Shown here: piece after piece, positions 9,423 to 16,049 of the stretch
How positions within the stretch are numbered: the stretch's first letter is position 1
Layout of the letters: every line of letters starts with the position of its first letter
Source of the DNA: an uncultured Elusimicrobia bacterium
GTDB lineage: Bacteria; Elusimicrobiota; Elusimicrobia; Elusimicrobiales; UBA9959
DNA length: 32,475 bases
Assembly (NCBI GenBank): GCA_903873295.1
Contig: CAIQNV010000154.1
Coordinates: forward strand, 1-32,475
Reading direction: 5' to 3'
Position numbers and translations under genes: made by a program
Notes under the pieces: generated by a model
The model's input: the letters and a program-made list of their open reading frames with translations, nothing else
Databases searched by the model: none
Told to the model about the DNA's origin: nothing

Positions 9423-9460
9423 GTAATAATATATTACATAATTTATTTTTAAGCAGTCAA
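9423..9460 (-). promoter_or_regulatory. Promoter with inverted repeat upstream of the FecR-like gene
   Basis: On the minus strand TTGACT (9455-9460) and TAATAT (9431-9436) are separated by 18 AT-rich bases. The perfect inverted repeat GTAATA-ATA-TATTAC (9423-9437) covers the -10, so a dimeric repressor could act here. Confidence 0.6.
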
Positions 9461-9500
9461 GGAGATGTTCAGAAAAGGGAGTTTAATTTTTTGCGGGATT

Positions 9501-9515
9501 TGATAGAATTAAGAT
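9501..9515 (+). promoter_or_regulatory. Extended -10 promoter abutting the start of the glycosidase-like gene
   Basis: TGATAGAAT (9501-9509) is followed by six bases and ATG at 9516, with no Shine-Dalgarno. The spacing predicts a transcript starting at or next to the start codon. Confidence 0.55.
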
Positions 9516-10535
9516 ATGAAAACCTTAACGCTCTCTTTTTGTTTAGCTGCGCTTTCCCCCCTTCTGGCGGCGGCGGGCGATTTTCCGCTGGGCTTTTACG
9601 GGATAGGCGGCCCGCAGGAGCTGTCCGTTCTGAAGCAGGCCGGGTTTAACTGCTTCCACACCTACGCGCAGGACCCCGAGCGCCTGGCCGCGCTGGCGGC
9701 GGAAGCAAAGAAACTCGGGCTAAAGATGGTAGCCGCGCCCGACCGGGTCATCGATTCGCCTTACGCGAAAGAGGCTAAAGGCTGGCCGGTGCTGGCCTGG
9801 TATCTTTACGACGAGCCGGAGGTGCACAAGCTCCCGCCGGCGGAGCTGGGGAAGCTGGACAAGCGCGTTAAGGACTGGGCCCCCGGACAGAAAACGGTTT
9901 TTGTCATGGGCGAGGGAGTATCGGCCTTTACCTACTCCGGGGCGGCCGACGCGCTGATGGTGGATTGGTACCCGGTGCCGCATCTGCCGCTCGGCTCCGT
10001 GGGCGAGCAGGTGGCGCTGGTTAAGGCGGGCGCGGCCATTATGGACCCGGAAAGGAAGGACAAGCCGGTCTGGGCGGTGCTGCAGGCTTTCGACTGGATA
10101 AACTATCCGCAAAGAAGAAAGGACCGCGTGGGAGGCTTTCCCACCTTCGAGCAGGCGCGTTTCATGACCTATCTGGCGCTGGCGCGCGGCGCCGAGGGGA
10201 TCTTCTACTTTACCTACAACGGGTCCGACGGCGTGCCGCTGCCCTCCCGGCCCGAGCGCTGGGGCATTTATCAGCGCCTCGCCGCCGAGTTGAACGCGCT
10301 GAGGCCGGTCCTTGAAAAAGGCAGGCCCGGAGCGCTTCCTCCCGGTCTTGAACCGCAGCTGGCCTCCCGCGCCCTCCGCCAGGGCGGGAAGGATTATCTT
10401 ATTCTTTTGAACCCGTCGGCCGCACCGCTCCCGCTGAACGCGGAAGCGCTGGGCGGCTACCGGCCCCTCTTCAGAGAGAGCCGCGGCCTCCCCCCCCACC
10501 TGGCTCCGCAGGAAGCTCTTATATTGGAGAGATAG
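9516..10535 (+). CDS. Secreted TIM-barrel glycoside-hydrolase-like protein
   Basis: This 339-residue protein has a signal peptide (about 1-20, ending LLAAAGD). The body looks like a beta/alpha barrel: GFYGIGGPQELSVLKQAGFN, then LGLKMVAAP, then PVLAWYLYDEPEVHK, ALMVDWYPVPH and ARGAEGIFYFTYNGSDG. The Glu in YDEPE at the end of a predicted strand is a plausible acid/base residue of clan GH-A type, and the C-terminus (from about 285) resembles a small beta domain. I cannot assign a GH family. It stands alone, between divergent and convergent neighbours, and is followed by a terminator. A role in turnover of a cell-surface or environmental glycan is plausible but unproven. Confidence 0.6.
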   Translation: MKTLTLSFCLAALSPLLAAAGDFPLGFYGIGGPQELSVLKQAGFNCFHTYAQDPERLAALAAEAKKLGLKMVAAPDRVIDSPYAKEAKGWPVLAWYLYDEPEVHKLPPAELGKLDKRVKDWAPGQKTVFVMGEGVSAFTYSGAADALMVDWYPVPHLPLGSVGEQVALVKAGAAIMDPERKDKPVWAVLQAFDWINYPQRRKDRVGGFPTFEQARFMTYLALARGAEGIFYFTYNGSDGVPLPSRPERWGIYQRLAAELNALRPVLEKGRPGALPPGLEPQLASRALRQGGKDYLILLNPSAAPLPLNAEALGGYRPLFRESRGLPPHLAPQEALILER

Positions 10536-10563
10536 TATCCGATAATGTATCTATATAAAGCGG

Positions 10564-10600
10564 AAGAGCCCGGCGAAACTTCGCCGGGCTCTTCTTTTGC
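10564..10600 (+). terminator. Intrinsic terminator between the glycosidase-like gene and thrS
   Basis: A perfect 14-bp stem AAGAGCCCGGCGAA / TTCGCCGGGCTCTT with a 2-base nominal loop is followed by CTTTT. It lies between converging genes and may serve both, though the T-tract is better on the plus strand. Confidence 0.85.
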
Positions 10601-10611
10601 CGCCGCGGGCG

Positions 10612-12372
10612 CTACTCCTGGTACGAGGAGACGAGGGCTTTTTCGGCGGCTTCGGTTTTCGCTTTGGCGATGAACTCATCGAGGCTTACGCCGAAGACAC
10701 TTTTATTGCCGCGCAGCCGCAGGGTTATGGTGCCGGCCTCTTTTTCCTTCTTGCCGACTACCACGAGGTAAGGGAGCTTGTGCATGGCGGCGTCGCGCAC
10801 CTTGGCGTTCACGGTGTCGTGGCGCAGGTCGCCCGCGACGCGGAGCCCGGCGGCTTTCAGTTTGGCCATGACCTCTCGGGCGTAGCCTTCCTCTTCCTCG
10901 GTGATGTTGAGGACCTTCACCTGGACGGGGGCGAGCCACATGGGGAAGTTGCCGGCATAATGCTCGATGAGCACGCCGAAGAAGCGCTCCAGCGAACCCA
11001 GCAGGGCGCGGTGCACCATATACGGGCGGTGCTTCTGCCCGTCGGCGCCGGTATATTCCATGCCGAAGCGCTCCGGCTCGTTGAAGTCGAACTGGATGGT
11101 GGTCATCTGCCATTCGCGGCCGATGGCGTCTTTGACCTTCAGGTCTATCTTGGGGCCGTAGAAGGCGCCGCCGCCCTCGTCGAGCTCGACGGGCACGCCT
11201 TCCTTGTCGGCGGCCGCGCGCAGGCTTTTCTGCGCCTCTTCCCAGCGGGCGGGCTCGCCCACGGCGCCCTCGGGCCGGGTGGCCAGGTAGGCTTTTATAT
11301 CGGTGAGGCCGAAGGCCTTCAGCAGGTTCATGCTGAAGCGCAGCACTTCTATGGTCTCCGCTTCTATCTGTTCGGGCGTGCAGATGATGTGCGCGTCGTC
11401 CTGGGTAAAGCCGCGGACGCGCAGGAGGCCGTGCAGCACGCCGGCCTTTTCGAAGCGGTACACCGTGCCGAGCTCCGCCCAGCGCAGCGGCAGGTCCCTG
11501 TAGGAGCGGGCCGAGTTCTGGTAGATCTGGATATGGAACGGGCAGTTCATCGGCTTGGCGTAATACTCGATGCCGTCGATATCCATGGGGGAATACATGG
11601 AGTCCTTGTAGAAACCCAGGTGGCCCGAGGTCTCCCACAGGCCGGCGCGGCCGATATGCGGCGTGTTGACCAGGTCGTAGCCGCCTTTAAAATGTTCGTC
11701 CTTCCAGTAGGTCTCTATCTCGTGGCGGATGCGCGCGCCGTTGGGGTGCCACAGCACCAGGCCCGGCCCTATCATCTCGTTGATGCTGTAAAGGTCGAGC
11801 TGTTTGCCCAGCTTGCGGTGGTCGCGCTTGGCTGCCTCTTCCTGCTGCTTCAGGTAGGCGTCCAGCTCGGCGGGCGTCTGAAAGGCCACGGCGTAAATGC
11901 GCTGGAGCATGGGGTTCTTCTCGCTGCCGCGCCAGTAGGCCCCGGCGATGGAGGCGAGCTTGAAGGCTTTGAGCTTGCCGGTATGCTCGACGTGAGGGCC
12001 CTTGCAGAGGTCCTCGAAGGGGCCGTTGCGGTAGACGCTGATGACGCTGCCCTCGGGCAGGTCGTTGATCAACTCCACTTTATATTTTTCCCCCTTCTCT
12101 CCGAAATGCTTCAGGGCGTCGGCGCGGGAGAGTTCGACGCGCTCGAATTTCTGGGCCTGCCCCAGGATGTGCTTCATCTTTTTTTCGATGAGCGGCAGGT
12201 CCTCCGGGGTGAAATGGTGCTCGAGATCGAAGTCATAGTAAAAGCCGTTCTCGATGGCGGGCCCTATCCCGAATTTAACGCCGGGGAAGAGCTCGGCTAC
12301 GGCCTGGGCCAGCACGTGGGCCAGGGAGTGTCGCATTTTCTGCAGCTGCTCGTCATTGTTCTCTTCGGACAT
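10612..12372 (-). CDS. thrS: Threonyl-tRNA synthetase lacking the TGS domain
   Basis: This 586-residue class II synthetase charges tRNA-Thr. It begins almost directly with the editing domain, whose zinc/editing residues are present (H15 and H19 in RHSLAHV, C123 and H127 in CKGPH). The catalytic core carries zinc ligand C277 in MNCPFH, motif 2 as RFEKAGVLHGLLRVRGFTQD, motif 3 near MVHRALLGSLERF and the C-terminal anticodon-binding domain (from about 485, APVQVKVLNI). The roughly 60-residue N-terminal TGS domain of the about 640-residue enzyme is absent, as in a minority of lineages. The start is supported by an AAGGA ribosome-binding site. A hairpin (12390-12424) lies between it and tRNA-Val, possibly an attenuator. 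Confidence 0.97.
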   Translation of the reverse strand: MSEENNDEQLQKMRHSLAHVLAQAVAELFPGVKFGIGPAIENGFYYDFDLEHHFTPEDLPLIEKKMKHILGQAQKFERVELSRADALKHFGEKGEKYKVELINDLPEGSVISVYRNGPFEDLCKGPHVEHTGKLKAFKLASIAGAYWRGSEKNPMLQRIYAVAFQTPAELDAYLKQQEEAAKRDHRKLGKQLDLYSINEMIGPGLVLWHPNGARIRHEIETYWKDEHFKGGYDLVNTPHIGRAGLWETSGHLGFYKDSMYSPMDIDGIEYYAKPMNCPFHIQIYQNSARSYRDLPLRWAELGTVYRFEKAGVLHGLLRVRGFTQDDAHIICTPEQIEAETIEVLRFSMNLLKAFGLTDIKAYLATRPEGAVGEPARWEEAQKSLRAAADKEGVPVELDEGGGAFYGPKIDLKVKDAIGREWQMTTIQFDFNEPERFGMEYTGADGQKHRPYMVHRALLGSLERFFGVLIEHYAGNFPMWLAPVQVKVLNITEEEEGYAREVMAKLKAAGLRVAGDLRHDTVNAKVRDAAMHKLPYLVVVGKKEKEAGTITLRLRGNKSVFGVSLDEFIAKAKTEAAEKALVSSYQE

Positions 12373-12389
12373 AGGTTCCTTAATTTAAA

Positions 12390-12424
12390 AGCCCGCCAGT
12401 ACCCGGAGCGGGTTCCAACGGGCT
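12390..12424 (-). terminator. Two-tier hairpin between tRNA-Val and thrS
   Basis: On the minus strand AGCCCG pairs with CGGGCT around an inner CCCG-CTC-CGGG stem, followed by TTTTAAATT. It can end the tRNA-Val transcript or act as an attenuator for thrS, whose ATG is 17 bases further on. No T-box sequence is recognisable. Confidence 0.6.
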
Positions 12425-12440
12425 CTCTGATACTTAGAAC

Positions 12441-12515
12441 TGGTGCCCAGTACAGGGATCGAACCTGTGACCTTTCCCATGTCAAGGGAACGCGCTACCG
12501 CTGCGCCAACTGGGC
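12441..12515 (-). tRNA. tRNA-Val (GAC)
   Basis: The minus strand folds into a full cloverleaf: acceptor GCCCAGT/ACTGGGC, D arm with GGCGCAGCGGTAGC, anticodon stem TTCCC/GGGAA around loop TTGACAT (anticodon GAC), and T arm with GGTTCGATCC. Discriminator A and the CCA end are encoded. An extended -10 (TGATATAAT) ends 17 bases upstream of the mature 5' end. Confidence 0.96.
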
Positions 12516-12532
12516 CTGTTACATCTCCGTTT

Positions 12533-12541
12533 ATTATATCA
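12533..12541 (-). promoter_or_regulatory. Extended -10 promoter of tRNA-Val
   Basis: TGATATAAT on the minus strand, with TATAAT at 12533-12538, would start transcription about 11 bases before the tRNA and separates it from the queF operon upstream. Confidence 0.65.
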
Positions 12542-12557
12542 AAAACTAATGACGCCT

Positions 12558-12965
12558 TTATTTTTTGTACGGGTATTTTGCTTCTATTACCGAGCGCAGA
12601 CCGCCGCGCGGGGTGAAATCGCCGGTTACCGTGCAGCTCTTGGGCTTTACGGCCTTTACCACATCGTCCAGGACGCGGTTGGCGATGTTCTCCATGAAGA
12701 TGCCGCGGTTGCGGTACTGCAGGAAATAATATTTCAGCGACTTCAGCTCCAGGCAGAGCCTGCCGGGGATGTATTCAATGGTGATGACGCCGAAATCGGG
12801 CAGGCCGGTCTTGGGGCAGACGGAGGTGAACTCCGGGTGCACTATTTTTATGGTGTAGTCGCGGCGGTACTGGTTTTCCCAGGCTTCGATCCCGGGCAGC
12901 TCTATATGCCTGACGCTCTGCGCCTGGTCCGAAGTGTAGCCGAATTTGGTGGAAGTATTTTTCAT
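12558..12965 (-). CDS. queF: NADPH-dependent 7-cyano-7-deazaguanine reductase
   Basis: This 135-residue unimodular QueF reduces preQ0 to preQ1 in queuosine biosynthesis. The active-site block EFTSVCPKTGLPDFG gives nucleophile Cys50 and catalytic Asp57, and ELKSLKYYFLQYRNRG is the QueF motif that binds substrate and NADPH. Where the Bacillus enzyme has FHE, this one has FME (Met91-Glu92), so the usual His is replaced; Glu92 is kept. It follows the copper ATPase by 11 bases with a good AAGGAG site. No preQ1 riboswitch was recognised, as expected for an internal operon gene. No other queuosine gene is in the window. Confidence 0.95.
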   Translation of the reverse strand: MKNTSTKFGYTSDQAQSVRHIELPGIEAWENQYRRDYTIKIVHPEFTSVCPKTGLPDFGVITIEYIPGRLCLELKSLKYYFLQYRNRGIFMENIANRVLDDVVKAVKPKSCTVTGDFTPRGGLRSVIEAKYPYKK

Positions 12966-12976
12966 GAGCAGCTCCT

Positions 12977-15169
12977 TTAGATCTTCATCGTTTTAAGCCT
13001 CAGGGAATTCATGACGACCGAGACCGAGCTCAGCGCCATGGCGGCGCCGGCCGCCGACGGCGGGATGAGCACGCCCCAGCGCGGGTAAAAAGCCCCGGCC
13101 GCCAGGGGGATCAGCACGATATTGTAGGCGAAGGCCCAGGCCAGATTCTGGTTTATGACCTTTTTGATGGCCTTTGAAATTTTCACGGCGGCTATCACGG
13201 AGCGCAGGTCGTTGTGCATGAACGTGATGTCGCTGGCGTGGGCGGCCACGTCGGTACCGGAGCGCATGGCCATGCCGAGGTCGGCCTCCGAAAGGGCGGG
13301 CGCGTCGTTAAACCCGTCGCCCACCATGGCGGTGCGCTTGCCCAGCGCCTTATAGCGCATGACGAGCCGGCGCTTCTCCTCGGGAAAGACCTCGGCGTGA
13401 AAGGTCTTGATGCCGATAGCGGCGGCGGCATGGGCGACCACGGCCTGACGGTCGCCGGAGGCCATCACCGGCTCTATGCCCATGGCCTCCAGCTCCTGCA
13501 CCAGGCCGGCGGCCTCGGGGCGCAGCGCGTCGGCCAGGCGGGCGTAGCCTTTGAATTTGCCGTCCAGCGCTACCAGCAGCATGGAATCGGAGGAGGCGGT
13601 TATCTCCGCGCGGGAGGCTGCAGGCACCGCTAAGCCCAGTTCGTCGAACCATTTAAGGCTGCCGGCCAGGATCTCGCCCTGGGCGGCGGCCGCGCGCACG
13701 CCCTTGCCCGGCACGGCCTCGAAGGCGGTAAGCGGCAGCGGCTTTACGCCCGCCTCGGCCGCCTGGAGGCGCACGGCCTCGGCGAAGGGGTGCTCGGACT
13801 TTTCCTCGGCCGAAGCGAGCAGCTGCAGGAAATCCTTTTCGCCGGGCTCGGGGTGCAGGCCGTCCAGGCGCAGGCGGCCCTCGGTGATGGTGCCGGTCTT
13901 GTCGAAGATCACCACGTCCACGCCGGAGGCCTGCTCGAGTACGTCGGCGTTGCGGATTAGGATGCCCGCGGAGGCGGCGCGACCGAACCCGACGGCCACG
14001 GCCATGGGCACCGCCAGCCCCATGGCGCAGGGACAGGCCACCGCCAGCACCGCGGCGAAAACCCCGACGGCCCTGCCGGGGCCCGCATAATAAAGCCAGA
14101 ACCCCCCCGACACCGCCGCCGCCAAAAACACCAGGGGCACGAACCAGGCGGAGATCTTATCCACCATGTGCTGCACGGCGCTCTTTTCGGCCTGGCTTTC
14201 CTCCACGGCCTTTATGATCTTCATCAGCACGGTTTCTTCGCCCACGCCCTCGGCGGTAAATTCGAGCGCGCCGGTCTTGTTTATGGTGCCGGCGTACACG
14301 CGCGCGCCCGCGGCCTTCTCCACCGGAACGGCCTCGCCGGTAAGCAGGCTCTCGTCCAGGGCCGAGGCGCCGCCCGTGACCCGGCCGTCCACGGGAACCT
14401 GCTCGCCGGGGCGCAGCAGCACCAGGTCGCCAGGCATGATCTCGGCGACGGGCACGGTCTGGTCGCGGCCGTCCTTGAGGCGGCGGGCGAATTTGGGCGC
14501 TATTTTAAAAAGTTTTGCCACGGCCTCCCCGGCCTTGTTCTTGGAGCGGGCCTCCAGCCAGCGCCCCAGGTTTATGAAGGTCACCAGCATGCCCACTTCG
14601 TGCCACTGGGCGCGGTAATGCGCGTCCCCGGGGAAAAGCGTGACGAAGACGCCGTAGAAATAGGTGACGCTGGTGCTGAGCGACACCAGCGAGTTCATAT
14701 CGGCGGTGCGGGCTTTAAAGGCGCGCAGGAACCCGGCGTGGAAATGCCAGCCCGCCGCCCCCCAGGCCAGCCCGGCCGCGGCCAGCATGGTGTACTGGGA
14801 AAAACCGAAAATAAGATCGAGGAACAGAAAGCCGGTCAGGAGCAGCCCCAGCAGGAAGCGCCGGAGGAACATATTTTTTTCGCGGTCCAGCTCTTTAAGG
14901 GCCGTGTTCTCGGCCGCGCCGGCCGATTCGGAGAAGGCCAGCGCTTTATAACCCAGCTCCGCGATCCTCGCGGAGATAGTCTTGCCGTCGGCAAGAGCCG
15001 GGTCGTAGGAGAGAAAAGCCGTTCTGGAGGGGAGGTTCACCGACACGCCGGCGATCCCGGGCAGCGAGCCCAGGCCTTTTTCAAGCCGGGCCACGCAGGA
15101 GGCGCAATGCACGCCTTCGAGCGGAATTACCGCTTTTTTTAATTTTACCTCCGGGAAGACTTCAGCCAT
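12977..15169 (-). CDS. copA: Copper-exporting P1B-type ATPase
   Basis: This 730-residue heavy-metal P-type ATPase has one N-terminal HMA domain (about 12-78) with metal-binding CASC (Cys22, Cys25), transmembrane spans, the actuator motif LLTGEAVP, the ion-path CPC in ACPCAMGLAVP, the phosphorylation site DKTGT, the nucleotide-binding SEHPFAEAV and the hinge GDGFNDAPAL. Late spans carry FAYN and ALSSVSVV, the residues typical of the Cu(I)-specific 1B-1 subgroup. It should export Cu(I) from the cytoplasm using ATP. The ATG lies 15 bases after the gluzincin lipoprotein gene and lacks a clear Shine-Dalgarno. No CopZ, CsoR or CueR gene is adjacent, so copper regulation is not apparent here. Confidence 0.94.
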   Translation of the reverse strand: MAEVFPEVKLKKAVIPLEGVHCASCVARLEKGLGSLPGIAGVSVNLPSRTAFLSYDPALADGKTISARIAELGYKALAFSESAGAAENTALKELDREKNMFLRRFLLGLLLTGFLFLDLIFGFSQYTMLAAAGLAWGAAGWHFHAGFLRAFKARTADMNSLVSLSTSVTYFYGVFVTLFPGDAHYRAQWHEVGMLVTFINLGRWLEARSKNKAGEAVAKLFKIAPKFARRLKDGRDQTVPVAEIMPGDLVLLRPGEQVPVDGRVTGGASALDESLLTGEAVPVEKAAGARVYAGTINKTGALEFTAEGVGEETVLMKIIKAVEESQAEKSAVQHMVDKISAWFVPLVFLAAAVSGGFWLYYAGPGRAVGVFAAVLAVACPCAMGLAVPMAVAVGFGRAASAGILIRNADVLEQASGVDVVIFDKTGTITEGRLRLDGLHPEPGEKDFLQLLASAEEKSEHPFAEAVRLQAAEAGVKPLPLTAFEAVPGKGVRAAAAQGEILAGSLKWFDELGLAVPAASRAEITASSDSMLLVALDGKFKGYARLADALRPEAAGLVQELEAMGIEPVMASGDRQAVVAHAAAAIGIKTFHAEVFPEEKRRLVMRYKALGKRTAMVGDGFNDAPALSEADLGMAMRSGTDVAAHASDITFMHNDLRSVIAAVKISKAIKKVINQNLAWAFAYNIVLIPLAAGAFYPRWGVLIPPSAAGAAMALSSVSVVMNSLRLKTMKI

Positions 15170-15184
15170 AGGATTTGCCCGCGG

Positions 15185-16003
15185 CTAGCGCTGTATCTCC
15201 AGCAGCCAGGCTCTTTCCACGTCGGAGATATTCTTCCACAGCCCCGCGTAGGTGTCCTCCAGCGCCCTGTCCACCGAGGCGCCGTCGCGCAGCTTCGAGA
15301 GGAAAAGGGAAAAGCTGAAGGAGCCGCCCTGCCTTATCATAAAGCCGGCCACCGACCCCGCCTGCGCGTACCAGCGGTCCACGTTGCGCTGGCTTTCGCT
15401 CTGCGGCACCAGGTTGATCATCTGCGAAAAAGGGATGGGGTTGGGCCGCACCGCGTCCGCCACGCGCCCGGCGTAAAAAGAGGCCGAGACCTGGTTCGAG
15501 CGGCTTTCTTCGTAGACCGCCACGCCCTCGTTAAGCCAGCGCAGCCCGGAGGACTGGGAAAGCCCCATGAACTCGTTGAAGACGAGGTGGGTCATCTCGT
15601 GGCCGATGGTGGCCTGCAGGCCTTCGCCCTCGTACAGCAGCAGGGCGTTGCCGTAGGCCGCGCCGCCGGACCAGTCGGGCTGGCCGGTCTTCTTGTGGTA
15701 CTCGGCGGCGTCCTGGTAGATCACCACGTTATACGGTCGCGCCGGCACGAAGGAGTATAGCCCCAGGTCCTGCATGATGCGGGTGTAGTTCTCCTCGCAG
15801 AGCCCGGCATAATGCGAGGCGGAGGCGGAAGAATAAGCCTTCAGGGCGAAGTGCACCGTCTCCTCGGTCTTGTAGCCGGGGTCCAGGCCCTGGTAAGGCG
15901 ATTCCACGGGCTGGCTCAGCGCGGCCGCGGGGGAACCGTCCGTCGGCACTTCCACGCAGGCGCAGCAGCACGCCAGCAGGGGCAAAATCAAAAGTCTCTT
16001 CAT
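15185..16003 (-). CDS. Gluzincin (peptidase MA-like) lipoprotein
   Basis: This 272-residue protein has a lipoprotein signal (LLAC, Cys12, within a Cys-rich stretch) and a gluzincin metallopeptidase core: zinc motif HEMTH (His135, Glu136, His139) and the downstream third-ligand Glu in LNEGVAVYEE (Glu159). This matches the peptidase MA-like superfamily. It should be a membrane-anchored zinc peptidase facing the periplasm, though substrates of this family are mostly unknown. An AGGAAAC ribosome-binding site supports the ATG. It lies between the GT-C-like protein and the copper ATPase on the same strand. Confidence 0.82.
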   Translation of the reverse strand: MKRLLILPLLACCCACVEVPTDGSPAAALSQPVESPYQGLDPGYKTEETVHFALKAYSSASASHYAGLCEENYTRIMQDLGLYSFVPARPYNVVIYQDAAEYHKKTGQPDWSGGAAYGNALLLYEGEGLQATIGHEMTHLVFNEFMGLSQSSGLRWLNEGVAVYEESRSNQVSASFYAGRVADAVRPNPIPFSQMINLVPQSESQRNVDRWYAQAGSVAGFMIRQGGSFSFSLFLSKLRDGASVDRALEDTYAGLWKNISDVERAWLLEIQR

Positions 16004-16049
16004 AGTTTCCTGGTGAAAGCGCGGACTTAGTTGAGCCGCGCGCTCCCCG

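Noticed and set aside
10597-12549. Long plus-strand open frame opposite thrS
   Set aside because: It is antisense to a conserved thrS, and its composition reflects GC-rich codon shadows.
12516-12560. preQ1 riboswitch or T-box near queF/thrS
   Set aside because: No recognisable aptamer fold or T-box sequence; only simple promoter and hairpin elements are seen.
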